From Blasia pusilla (taxonomy: Eukaryota > Marchantiophyta > Marchantiopsida > Blasiales): a stretch of 64,000 nt of DNA. The stretch spans positions 32,798,001 to 32,862,000 of the forward strand of contig CM114274.1 in NCBI GenBank assembly GCA_050084515.1. Direction: 5' to 3'. Below the pieces are notes generated by a model, which made no database searches, had not been told where the DNA came from, and saw nothing but the letters and a program-made list of their open reading frames with translations. The translations under genes and the position numbers were made by a program. Below, in pieces: positions 50,201 to 59,585 of this stretch (position 1 is the stretch's first letter; every line of letters begins with the position of its first letter).

Positions 50201-51076
50201 CTAAGCATCTACTTCATGTTCTCCTAGTTTTACAGAATTTCCAGACTCCTTCTTAGGTCTGAAACAACTGTTCTTCCTTATCCTGACTCTTCTTTCTACA
50301 ATCTTTGATAAGATGACCTAGTTTACCACAATAAAAACATTTGAAGACTTTCCTTGGAAATTTCTTCTTGACATTTAAACTGTAATCCTGATTTCTACCT
50401 CTCTGTACGTTGGCAATAAATGTTGCATCATTTCCCTCTCTTGCTTTGAGGCGCATTTCCCCTTCTACCAACATTGCACTAAATTGTTCAAAAGTAAGCG
50501 GCATGGGTCTTATTTGACTATTGAATGCAGTGATCAAACTGTCATACCTTGGAGGCAAAATCCTTATGCACTGACATGCCAAATCTTCGTTAGACTTTGA
50601 AATTCTTACGGACGCCATCTGATCTTGAAGATTCTGGATCCTTGCCAAAAATGGCTCCGCTCTTTCTCTTTCTGAAAATTTCTCTGACGTAAGCTGATTC
50701 TCCAGATTCTGAATCCGAATCTCATTCCTCGTTTCATACTGATTCCTCAGAATGTTCCACGCCTCAACAGCAATGGTTGTGTGTTGAATGAGAGTCATGA
50801 CAGAATCAGTTACATTCGTGACAATCGCAAATAGAGCATAAGCGTTTCTACGTTTCTATGCCAGCAATACAACAAAATTGATATCACCAGATAAAGATGA
50901 ACATGTAGAACTCAAAGTAGCTTGTGGATTCGTATCAACCCCTATGGCCGTCTCCCAGATCTCAAATGATTGAGGAAAATTCTCATTTTGAACTTCCATA
51001 ATGTATAGTTAGACCCATCTAACTTCCCTTCACCCAGCGAAGAAGGGCAAGCACGAACTAACAAAGAAGTAGCCAT
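47266..51076 (-). pseudogene. Ty1/copia gag-pol polyprotein, frameshifted
   Basis: Complete copia order, read 51076 to 47266. Gag starts MATSLLVRACPSS at 51076 and has KLDGSNYTLWK, then a gap in frame; 50798-50253 ends with an intact zinc knuckle CFYCGKLGHLIKDC. Protease: WLLDSGASRHM near 50107. Integrase: KLWHERFGHLS and CEACMMGKQHRQPFP (HHCC zinc), catalytic Asp in HADLCGKM, then HRPQQNEVGERQNRTV with the Glu. RT: TKWLYKTKYKPD, YDVKSAFLNGSLKEEVYV, catalytic MYLDDLIITG, then YDSDWVGD. RNase H ends ARTKHIEIQYHFVHE and ADIFTKALSGDELHRHL. Several frameshifts and stops break the frame, so it is inactive now. Confidence 0.93.
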
Positions 51077-51136
51077 CTCTCAAGATTTAGTGCAAACACA
51101 CTAGATCGCCAGTTACAAAATACAGGAAAACCTACT

Positions 51137-51148
51137 GCTCTAATACCA
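51137..51148 (-). other. Primer-binding site of the copia element
   Basis: On the minus strand it reads TGGTATTAGAGC, one base from the initiator Met-tRNA consensus, next to the 5' LTR end with a 2-nt spacer. Confidence 0.88.
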
Positions 51149-51150
51149 TG

Positions 51151-51452
51151 TGAGAAAATAGAAAGTAACGAAATCACTAGATACAAAACTTAGAGATACA
51201 AAGTGGCCTAGTCCGTCTGTGGGCTCACAGAAGAGCTTTGATGGAACCTGAACATGGAGATAACTCGACATACGAGAATGCGCTATCCTTGCGGCTCCCT
51301 GCTATTTCACTTCTCGAGAAACTAAGGTTTTTTACCTATTTTTCATCGTTTCTATTAATAGAAAAATATTGCATCAGGATGCCCCGTATCCTGATGCAAT
51401 ATAGGGTTAGATAATCCTAGTAGCACTGCTCTTGAAACCACCTACGTCATAT
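51151..51452 (-). mobile_element. 5' LTR of the copia element, truncated at an inversion
   Basis: Matches the last ~300 bp of the 3' LTR. It carries an extra foldback absent from the 3' LTR: ATTGCATCAGGAT (51368-51380), 7-nt loop, exact complement (51388-51400). LTR similarity in this orientation stops at CATAT (51452), where the rest of the LTR continues in opposite orientation. Confidence 0.88.
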
Positions 51453-51613
51453 CCATGCTTGCCCAAATGGATTCATGTTGTTTAGGAATACAAATAATGA
51501 CTGTTGGATTCTCAAAATCCACTTCTCTGAGCACCATTAATCTGATCAGCCCTCTTGTATGAGGAGAAGCCTAAATTGATGGTTCCGACTTAGACCTCGA
51601 AGGAGTCATAGTA
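51453..51613 (+). repeat. ~160-bp inversion holding LTR head and CACTA target sequence
   Basis: 51502-51613 is the missing head of the copia 5' LTR (from TGTTGGATTC to GGAGTCATAGTA), but in plus orientation. 51454-51501 reads HACPNGFMLFRNTNND in plus orientation, the TNP2 zinc segment that should precede YKCSTCNAPRF of the minus-strand CACTA gene. Flipping this block restores both the LTR and the CACTA frame, and ATAT occurs at both breakpoints. Confidence 0.8.
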
Positions 51614-51623
51614 ATATCCAATA

Positions 51624-52496
51624 GTGGGGACTGAGGCATCTACATCGCGTGTAGTAGACACGGATGCAACATCTAGTGCAGTATTGAGGATGGCAACTTC
51701 AGTGTTGGGATCCCCATTATTTTCGGCCACGGAGCTGATGGCTTTAGGAGTTGACTTAGCTCCTGTAGTTCAGCTAGCAGCCACATTGTGTGAACGTGGG
51801 GGTGTTACTGCTACACGTGCTGAGGTGGATGAGGGTGTTGCGGTGGAGCAACACTCTATGTCAGGTGTACCATTGAGTACCAGTGCTACTTGCCAGGCAG
51901 CAGCGGAGAAGATGGATGCATTACCAGCCCGGCCAACCATTGATCGTGAGAGGCTTACACTTGGTGTATGTATGTTGGACAACCGGAGTGGGATATTCCG
52001 ATTGGTGAGTCCTACAAGACAGGTGTATAGACCAGATAGAGTCTTGTTAGACTTTGTTGCCCAACCTTTGATGTTGGGAAATGCGACATGTATTGGTTTG
52101 GGTATTCGGAGGTCAGAGCTTGAGCCTTGCCCATTCCAGATTCAAACATCACTTGGAGGAGCCAATGATAGGTCTCAATTCATGACACGGGAGAAGTTCT
52201 CTGTACAGTTGAGACTAGATCATGCGATTGATAGCTCCCGGTTGGGGAGTACCTCTGATGGTCACATCAGCCGAGAGTCGTATGATGTACTAGTTGGAGG
52301 AGCAGGATTGTACCCGATGGGTTTTCAGATGGATTACTGGACTGAGACAACGTCTTATAGACCTAGTAGGCAGTTCGGGGATGGACGTATGAGCCAAGTT
52401 CCTGTGAGATTTATTTATGGGGCTCGACCAGGAGGGTCTTTCCCAACGGTGTTAGCATCTGTGGCTGGTTTTAGTGGAGTAGTCACTTGGCCATGA
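51624..52496 (+). pseudogene. Gypsy protease region (outer element)
   Basis: A 290-codon frame. After a low-complexity N-terminus it has the retropepsin-like core VYRPDRVLLDFVAQPLMLG (about residues 134-152), then GLGIRRSELEPCPFQIQTSL and SYDVLVGGAGLYPMGFQMDY. The expected catalytic D-S/T-G-A triad is D-F-V-A (Asp143 kept, the next two changed), so protease activity is unlikely in this copy. The frame ends 6 bp before the start of the methyltransferase frame, which suggests one original polyprotein. Confidence 0.8.
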
Positions 52497-52502
52497 GACT
52501 TT

Positions 52503-53019
52503 TTGGAGGGTAATGTTTCTGCTATGGATTCTCTGGTGCATGAGGAGGTAGAGGAGGTCCCTAGTTTTGCAGTAGTGGCATCCTCATCGTTGGATGTGCC
52601 ACTTTGGAGTTCAGGCAGTGCACTACGGCAAGAGGCTGATCGCGTAGTGCAAGAGGCTTGGTGTGAGGCTGTTATACCTCACGAGGAAGAGGAGGCCTCA
52701 CGGCGGACTCCTACTTCTCGTCCAGTTGGGTTATCCGCTTTGGATACTACACCCATTGTATGGCAATATCCGCCGGAGGGCATTTGTGTGTTAGATCTCT
52801 TTGGTGGGATTAACACTGGTCTGGCTACGCATCAGCTAACCAATATGTCGGGATGAGACTCTTTGGGCCGTCTCATCTCGCTCCACATGCACGTATCTCC
52901 GTACAGGCATACGTGGGTACCAGCGTGCTTTGCCATCACACATTGCATTTTTGGGGGCGCGAAACCTTGACAGGGTTGGTCCTGTGGATTTGGTGATTTG
53001 TGGATGGCCATGTCAGGGT
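52503..53019 (+). pseudogene. C5-cytosine DNA methyltransferase, N-terminal half (outer gypsy)
   Basis: Would transfer a methyl group from S-adenosylmethionine to cytosine in DNA. Motif I (SAM binding) is GICVLDLFGGINTGLA, about 52776-52823. A one-base shift near 52851 moves to the frame that reads DETLWAV and then motif IV, GPVDLVICGWPCQG, ending at 53019; the catalytic Cys is codon 53011-53013. The inner retroelement starts at the next base. The remaining motifs continue at 60201. The motif I and IV style (LFGGIxTGLA, GWPCQG) and the motif VIII form found in the other half recall the DNMT3/DRM-like group. Confidence 0.88.
53015..53019 (+). repeat. Target site duplication AGGGT, left copy
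   Basis: AGGGT directly precedes the inner element's LTR and recurs at 60201-60205. The 5-bp length is normal for Ty3/gypsy integration. It falls in the Gln-Gly codons right after the catalytic Cys of methyltransferase motif IV. Confidence 0.85.
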
Positions 53020-53495
53020 TGTCACATCTGAGTAGCCGATAGGCCGAGATCTATCGTGGATAGGGCGTCGGAGCCAGCGGACTATCTTGAGTGTAACTTT
53101 GTCCCACGGTGTCGGATGAGGTTGAGGATAGGTCTATTGTGTCAGGAACATCGTTTCTGACAACTTTCATGTTGAGGTCTTTTACAGCCGGGTGACTTGT
53201 TGACCAGGTCACCCGCCCCTGGTAACCTGTGCGCGCAGTTACCAAGGGAAGGGCTATTTTTAGGGGAAGAGCCTTTTGGCTCTTCCCAACCCTATATAAG
53301 AGAGGAAGATGGCTTTCCTAAGCCATCTTTCTCATGTTGAGCCATTGGAGCACCTCCCTTGTATGTGTGTGAGCTAGGACTAGGGTGCTAGCATCCGGAT
53401 TCCTTGATAACACAGGGTGGACGAGGCTCGATATGCCAATGTAGATTGAGGAGTGGAGTTTTAGGCCGGATGTGCCGTTTTTACTACTCTTTTTT
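53020..53495 (+). mobile_element. Left LTR of inner gypsy element, lacks 137-bp tail
   Basis: Matches 59586-60063 closely, then departs in a T-run. The final 137 bp of the right LTR are absent. The promoter is plausible: TATATAAG at 53293-53300. Confidence 0.9.
53189..53329 (+). promoter_or_regulatory. Four stem-loops around the LTR TATA box
   Basis: In order: CGGGTGAC/GTCACCCG (53189-53215), TGGTAAC/GTTACCA (53220-53244), GGGAAGAGCC/GGCTCTTCCC (53264-53287) and AAGATGGCTT/AAGCCATCTT (53306-53329). The TATA box (53293-53300) lies between the third and fourth. The right LTR keeps all stems (about 59755-59893), while the loop of the second has changed from CTGTGCGCGCA to CTGTCTTGTGA. Confidence 0.8.
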
Positions 53496-53780
53496 TAACA
53501 TGAGAAAGATGTCATGGGGCAAGTGGGAATTCATTGTTTGCAGGTAGGCAAGCGAGTTGCCTTGGTGGGGAGCCCCTGGAGACGCGTGTGTTGCGGGTTT
53601 TTTTGTCATTTTTTCTGTTTGGAAGGCCGTGGGCGGAAGCGCTCTCCGTTTTTCTCAGATTTTGTTGGTGCACAGGGATTGGGGACAGCGGCAGAGTGTA
53701 GTACGGAGTGGGCGTCGGGCAGTGGGCAGGCGGAGACGGGCGGCGACTGGCGCTGACGGGGGCGGACCCTAAACGCGCCA

Positions 53781-54114
53781 TCAGGTGGTGACACGGGATG
53801 ATAGACCACCGTTGGCCATGGCCAATAGGGTGGGGGAGTTGAGGTCCATCGCCTGCCCCAACACCTGTCTCCGTGATGCCTTAGTCATCCTTGGCACCGC
53901 CGTAGTACCGGTAGTGAACCCCATGGCGCGCTCGCGCTCATCTGCTGTAGGCTCCTCCAATCCTCCGGTCACCTCATCCCAAATCATGCCTAGCCCTCTC
54001 TAACGAAAGGCATGGGATGTTGGGAAGCTCACCAACGTAGGTAAGGCTGCCCTCAACTCCCCCACCCTATTGGCCATGGCCAACGGTGGTCTATCATCCC
54101 GTGTCACCACCTGA
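53781..54114. repeat. Perfect 64-bp inverted repeat with ~206-bp spacer
   Basis: 53781-53844 is the exact reverse complement of 54051-54114. Both arms come from the methyltransferase coding sequence (the strand reading RVGELR-type residues), so a transcript would fold into a long hairpin. Confidence 0.93.
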
Positions 54115-54543
54115 GATCGACGCCCTGAGCCCAAAATAGCATCCACTGTGAGATGTGGTGCTCTCTGGACTCCACTGTATGCTCGACTGTACCTCTGATG
54201 GTATCAGGTTCGTCCACCACAGTCGTGGACGATGGGCACGTGACCCAATTCTCGCTGCATCTAACAACACAGCAAGTCCCAACCAAGACCTCACCTGATG
54301 TACACTCGTCATCACACGTGCACAGAGTGTCTCCACCAGGACCTTTTCCCGCACTTGTCGTGTGTGATTGAGAGTGCTGGGTATTGGGTAGTAGCTGGTG
54401 CTAGATGGGTGCAGTGATGGTGACGAGTGTAGATTCTTTTCATGTGTAGCATGTTGGTGGATATAGGGCGGTTGCCGAGTAGGGGTCACGTGTATGACCC
54501 GAGAGAGTGTCGCTAGGTTAGGTGAGTCAGTTGGGAGGCTCAT
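53781..54543 (-). pseudogene. Inverted methyltransferase C-terminal fragment in the inner element
   Basis: Read on the minus strand. 54543-54094 gives SVHQVRSWLGLAVLLDAARI, then GSRAHRPRLWWTNLIP (motif VIII region). 53987-53781 gives ADERERAMGFTTGTTAV, then RRQVLGQAMDLN (motifs IX-X). These align with the outer element's own C-terminal half at 60370-60840. The fragment lies in the wrong place and orientation for expression with the inner element's gag-pol. It sits where the LTR tail and primer site should be and so reflects rearrangement. Confidence 0.87.
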
Positions 54544-54797
54544 GCTGAGCCCGAGTGTTGAGCGTGCGTGAGGCCGGGTATGTCAGCACGAGGTTGATGT
54601 TAGCATAGGTGAGCTAGTGAGGCGTGTGGGAGACTCTCGATGAGTCTGAGTGCTTGAGCGCGTGAGACAGGGTTTATCATCACGGCGTTCTTCCAGGGTT
54701 TGGAAGAACGGGGTAGTGCGAGTAGTAGTAGTAGTGTGACACGGAGTGGAGTGAGATACCGAGGGTTACCAGTGAGGAGCTCCCTTGATATCCATCT

Positions 54798-56113
54798 GTG
54801 GCTGGATCGTCATCACTGGACACTGGGTCTGGTGACGAGGTCACAGTCAGAGACAGTAGTACTTGGCAGGAGATGGACGACATGGGCCATCGGGGCATGC
54901 GTCGTTTCTCGGGTGGAGTCGGCACCATCGACTTAGATGATTTTATCCAAGAGTTCGACACATGGTGCGACTTCCAAGAGATACAGACCCCGACACGGTT
55001 CAACCCTTTCATGGCATGGAAAGGGTTGTTCCAGCACTTGGAGGGTCCTCCGATGGATGACACATGGAGTTTCGATCACTATATTCAGTAGAGATCGATG
55101 CTTGGAGGATGTATTGGGCTCCAAGGTATGTGTCCACTAGTGGTCGCGAGGCATATGATGGGATTGTGAGAGGAGAGAGACCCACACCATCAGCCCGGAG
55201 ACTAGATGGACAGGAGGGCAGTGAGACAGGCGATGTGGCAGAGACCTCTGGTGGTAGAGGGCCACCCAGCTTCAGCCCCACAGTGGAGTTCTTCCGACAT
55301 TTGGGGAAGAGCTACCAGGGCGTACGCACCGACAAGCTGAAGAGTCTACAGGATTTTCAGCGACGATCGGGTGAGAGTCTGAGAGAGGCATTCACACGCA
55401 TGAGGAGGCTGATCATTGCTACGTTTGGAGTGATTGAGGCGCAGTCAGTCCAGTATTGGTACGGGGTTCTGGACCGAGAACTACGGAGGAGAGTCCGAGA
55501 TGCGGTGTTGATTCACACAGCAAAGCCCACATTGAAGGTGGTCTTTGAGTTGTCTGAGCGTATTGAGCTCAACATGAGTGAGGAGCAAGTAGTTACCGCT
55601 GGATTTTCTCGAGAGTCGACGGGTCTACGAGCGACGGTGACCCCACAGGTGCCACAGCGAGCACCAGTACCACGGGAGTGGGCGAGTGTGCCTAGAGAGC
55701 AGGGCGGGTATCGTGAGCCTATGAGGCAACGACCCGCACCTACATATGTTGCCCAGCAGGGACCGATGTGGTCTTGTTGGACGTGTGGAGGGGCCCATAG
55801 GCAGAGAGAGCGCCACAAAGCATGGGAGAGGACCACAGCGCCTCCGATTGCTCAGAGCCGAGAGGATGGCCCCACCACACGGCTGCAGTGTGACCATTGC
55901 CACAGATATGGTCACACTAGGGATAGATGTTTTGATCTTCGCCGAGGGGCACGTCCAGAGGTAGGCCGAGGGCCTGGGGGCGGTCGTCCTGGAGGAGGTC
56001 GGGAGTTCTTCCTGGACATGGTGGTAGAGGACCACCACGAGCCAGAGGAGATGGAGCAGGAGCACCAGAGCCGGCACTTCTCTCACGCATCGATCAGTTG
56101 GAGCAGAGGATGA
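54798..56113 (+). pseudogene. Gypsy gag of inner element, one frameshift
   Basis: Capsid-nucleocapsid protein. First frame 54798-55091 has MRRFSGGVGTIDLDDFIQEF and FMAWKGLFQHLEGPPMDD. A frameshift near 55064 leads into 55064-56113 with WAPRYVS, VEFFRHLGKSYQGVRTDKLK and FQRRSGESLREAFTRMRRL (retrotransposon gag core), then a partial knuckle CWTCGGAHRQ and a complete CCHC knuckle CDHCHRYGHTRDRC. The C-terminus is Gly/Arg-rich. The same gag family occurs at 42873. Confidence 0.88.
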
Positions 56114-56451
56114 CGATGATGCAACTTAGGGAAGGCACGCAGCTGCGAGCAGCTAATGTGACTCCAATTTCAACCTCTTACCCTGACCCTGGTGAGGATC
56201 TCGCCAGTATGGGATTTATGTGTAGTGCAGCCCAGGTTGAGGCAGCTGCAGTGGTGACTCGGGGTGCTACGAGAGGCACCGAGCCATCGAGAGGTGGAGT
56301 TGAGATTGACCCACCAGAGGGGACTGATGGGCGGCAGGCCAGGGTTCCACAGTGGTTCACATTGTCGGAGGCACTACACACACCATCGATGGTGCCTCGA
56401 CGACCAGGTGCCTCATCGATGGTGCCTTGGGTACGCTGAAGGGTCCCGGGA
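56114..56451 (+). other. Gag-pol junction; protease and methyltransferase deleted
   Basis: Continues the gag C-terminal tail in another frame (TMMQLREGTQLRAANVTPIS, then VVTRGATRGTE). It passes almost directly into RT sequence at 56452. In the outer element, protease and methyltransferase (~2 kb) precede this point, so they appear to have been lost from the inner copy. Confidence 0.7.
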
Positions 56452-57990
56452 TACGGATTGAGTTGGCTAGTGATATGCCGATCTTTCATCGACCCTACAG
56501 GTATTATGATATGGAGCGAGCCTTGATTCAGAGCAGGAGTCAGGACTTGTTGGAGGCAGGACTTGTGGAGTTATCACATGGGAGTATGCATCCGCCCCTG
56601 ATCATGCCGGCGAAGAAGGATATGTATGGAAATTGGACGGATAGGTGGATGTGTGGAGATTACCGTCCTATCAACCGGCTGCAGGCGAGGTCGATCGGTG
56701 CGCCATGCCTACTCTCGAGAGATCTTTGATGCGGTAGGGCATGCAAAGATCTTGACTTTAGATCTCCGTCTTGGCTATCATCAACTTCCTATTAGATTGG
56801 AGGACAGGAGAAGGCGTGGGGATAGATCGGTTCGGGAGAGATTGCTTGTATCGGTGGGTCGTTCTTACCATTTGGGTTGAAGAACACGCTGGAGTTTTGA
56901 GAGTGATGGATAGGATTCTGGCTGGCTTGGATTTTTGTATGATGTTACATAGATGATATTCTTATCTTGATTCCACGGTTGAGGAGCATGAGCGACACTT
57001 GGAGGAGGTGTTTGGCGATTGCGTTACATGGTGAAGTTACATCCAGCAAGTGCAGATTCTTTCAGGAGCAGATTGAGTACTTGGGACACACCATATACCC
57101 AAGTGGGTTAGGCGTTCAGCAGACGAAGGTAGAGGCTATTGCGCACATTCCACGCCCTACAGATGTGAGTCGAGTCCGAGCATTTCTTGGACTGGCGAAC
57201 TTCTATTGAAGATATGTCAAGGGTTTCAGTGCGATCGCAAAGTCTTTGACCTTGTTGACGAGACTTGATCAGGTTTGGTTGTGGGAAGATGATCAGGAGC
57301 AAGCATTCCAGGAGCTCAAGGACAGGTTGACGTCCTCACCCATTTTACAGAGACCAGTTAGGGGTTGCCCATTCCAGTTACATACGGATTGGAGCATGTT
57401 GGGTCTAGGAGCAGCGCTTACTCAGAGGGATGACGAGGAGAGGGAGTTTTTGTGGCTTACGCGAGCCGATCGAACAACATTGCAGAGGCGAAGTACACCT
57501 CCTACAAGGTAGAGTACTTGGCTGCAGTGTGGGCCGTGGCACATTTTAGGTGCTATTTATTCGGCAACCCTTTCACACTTATCACTGATCATCAGCCGTT
57601 GAGGTGGTTGATGGAGTCCGACAAGCTTACGGGAAAGCTTGCCAGGTGGGCTCTATTACTACAGGACTATGAGTTTGAGGTGGTTCATAGGCCAGGTCGG
57701 CTGAACCAGGATGCGGATGGGTTGAGTCGTAACCCATGTCCGAGTCAGAGAGACGACACAGGAGCTCGATGGCACGGAGAGAGTGATGAGGAGATGGTGC
57801 CCGGTTGGCATGCATCTGCCTATCTTTGTTGGTTGACTATGGCAGGTCAGCCACAGGTGATGACTCCTGTGGTGGGATTGGATGATGAGTCTTTGGATCC
57901 GGAGGTTAGTGAGGAGGCAACAGGTGGTCGTGATATCCATGACAACATGGAGGTTGTGGAGTTCTTCTTAAGATCACCTTGGCGTCATTA
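56452..57990 (+). pseudogene. Gypsy reverse transcriptase-RNase H (inner element)
   Basis: Copies element RNA into DNA. RT starts with ASDMPIFHRPYRYYDMERAL, then PLIMPAKKDMYGNWTDRWMC; the active-site YIDD is encoded at 56946-56957, but in a different frame from its neighbours. Then EQIEYLGHTIYPSGLGVQQ, and RNase H with FQLHTDWSMLGLGAALTQ, followed by YLAAVWAVAHFRCYLFG and PFTLITDHQPLRWLMESDK. At least three frameshifts. The section 57452-57991 ends with a linker rich in Asp/Glu. Confidence 0.9.
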
Positions 57991-58960
57991 AGTACAATGA
58001 GTGCTAGGGAGCGGGATCGAATCCTACAGAGAGCCAAGAGGTTCAGGTGGGAGGGGACTCACATTTTGCGGGTATGGGGAGATGGTAGGATACGAGTGGT
58101 ACCTCATCCTTCCCAGCGAGCACGTGTAGTGCGACATGCCCATGAGGAGTTGGGACATTTTGGAGTAAAGCGTACTTAGAGCTTACTCCAGGTTCAGCAT
58201 TGGTGGCGCGGCATGCATACTGGGGTACAGCAGTTTGTGGCTAGATGTATGGTATGTGTCAGAGTGCGAGCATCCTTCAATGCTCCCACTCCGCACTTAC
58301 ATCCTTTGCCGATTATGGGTTTAGGTTATCGGTGGAGTTTAGACTTTGCGGGACCTTTGCCATTGACAGGGCGTCATCATAGGTACGTGTTGGTCATGGT
58401 GGAGCATTTCTCCAAGTGGATAGAGTTGGTGGCACTACTAGACAAGGCGAGCAAGGGAACAACTTATGCGTTTCTAGATCGTGTGCTTAGTCCCTTTGGT
58501 GCACCGGCGGAGGTGTTGACTGACCAGGGTACCGAGTTCAGGAGAGAGTTTCAGGCCTTGTGTGATCAGGCGCTAATAGATCACCGCACCACGTCCAGAG
58601 ATCATCCTGAGGCGGATGGGTTGGCGGAGAGAGTGGTACAGACGGTGAAGAGAGGATTGCGCAAGTATGGCTTGGCTTGAAGCGGGGCGATTGAGGGAGT
58701 GGGACCTACAGTTGCCATGGTTGGCTATGGGTTATCGCTTTAGTCGGCAGGCATCCTTGGCGTCATTTTCACCGTACTTTTTGCTCTTTGGGAGAGAGCG
58801 AGATTTACCTGCAGCGATTCGACGTGACATGGCGGAGGTGTTAGATCTTGATGATCCGGATGTGGGTACAAGCATGTTCTCGAGAGGGCAAAAGTTTTTC
58901 GTAGAGTTATGCCTATGGCCTTTGAGAACTTAGCTATTGCCCAAAGATAGAGATCCATTG
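57979..58960 (+). pseudogene. Gypsy integrase (inner element)
   Basis: Inserts the DNA copy. The N-terminal HHCC zinc site is HAHEELGHFGVKRT...CMVC, broken by a stop near 58179. The DDE core in the frame from 58213: Asp in WSLDFAGPLP, Asp in VLTDQGTEF, Glu in ADGLAERVVQTVKRG. The C-terminal part (58667-58933) has FSPYFLLFGRERDLP, a typical gypsy integrase tail. Two frame disruptions. Confidence 0.9.
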
Positions 58961-59054
58961 AGGCGCGACCATTCGTGGAGGAGGTTATCGTCCAGGATTA
59001 GGAGGTTTCATCCCGGAGATTACGTATTTACTGAGGCGGCACCCACGACGCTAG

Positions 59055-59369
59055 ATGTCATCGCAGGCGCACGATCCCACGTGTGCGCGAGGTATTACCG
59101 ACGGAGTCCTCATGTTGGAGGGACGGGATGGTATGGTTTGGAAGGATCATGTGCGTAATTGTGCGTCATGTCATCTTCCGAACGTAGATGGGATGGTGGA
59201 TCCGAGCTTGGCAGTGGTACCTGCAGGCTTGAGGTGTATGTTGTGCGGATCTGCGAGAGGTGCAGCCACCATGTTGGTATGTGATGGTTCTCGAGGGTGG
59301 CATATGTCATGTCGGCCCCCTCTTGATGTGGTTCGAGGAAGGCGATGGATGTGTCCGAGATGTGTATAG
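59055..59369 (+). pseudogene. PHD-type zinc finger at the end of gypsy pol
   Basis: A 104-codon frame following integrase. Residues 61-103 have the PHD spacing: Cys61, Cys64, Cys76, His83, Cys86, Cys100 and Cys103, with core text CMLCGSARGAATMLVCD and GWHMSCRPPL, ending RRWMCPRC. The fourth ligand, usually Cys in CDxC, is Ser79 here. PHD fingers usually bind histone H3 tails; at the end of an integrase one would suggest targeting to particular chromatin, as chromodomains do in chromoviruses. That role is inference. The stop is 77 bp before the LTR tail, so this is the C-terminus of the polyprotein. Confidence 0.82.
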
Positions 59370-59445
59370 GGTAGTAGGTCATGTCAGAGAGATGTGATAT
59401 TTTCTATCTGGAGTTAGGGGGATCCAACTACCAGCTAGGGGGGCG

Positions 59446-59582
59446 GTTGTGTGATCTCCATGTATATGTATGAGTTGATTTTTGTACATGTGTGGATCGA
59501 CCCGTGTGTGGGGAAGATCGGTGTTGTGTGGTGTAGATGTGACGAGCGATGTATGTTGTGTAGCGATATGTATGCGCACGAC
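59446..59582 (+). repeat. Extra copy of the 137-bp LTR tail
   Basis: Nearly identical, without indels, to 60064-60200. It is preceded by a purine tract (CTAGGGGGGCGG) and followed by AAC and then the TGTCAC start of the right LTR, so the order is tail, body, tail. Confidence 0.9.
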
Positions 59583-59585
59583 AAC

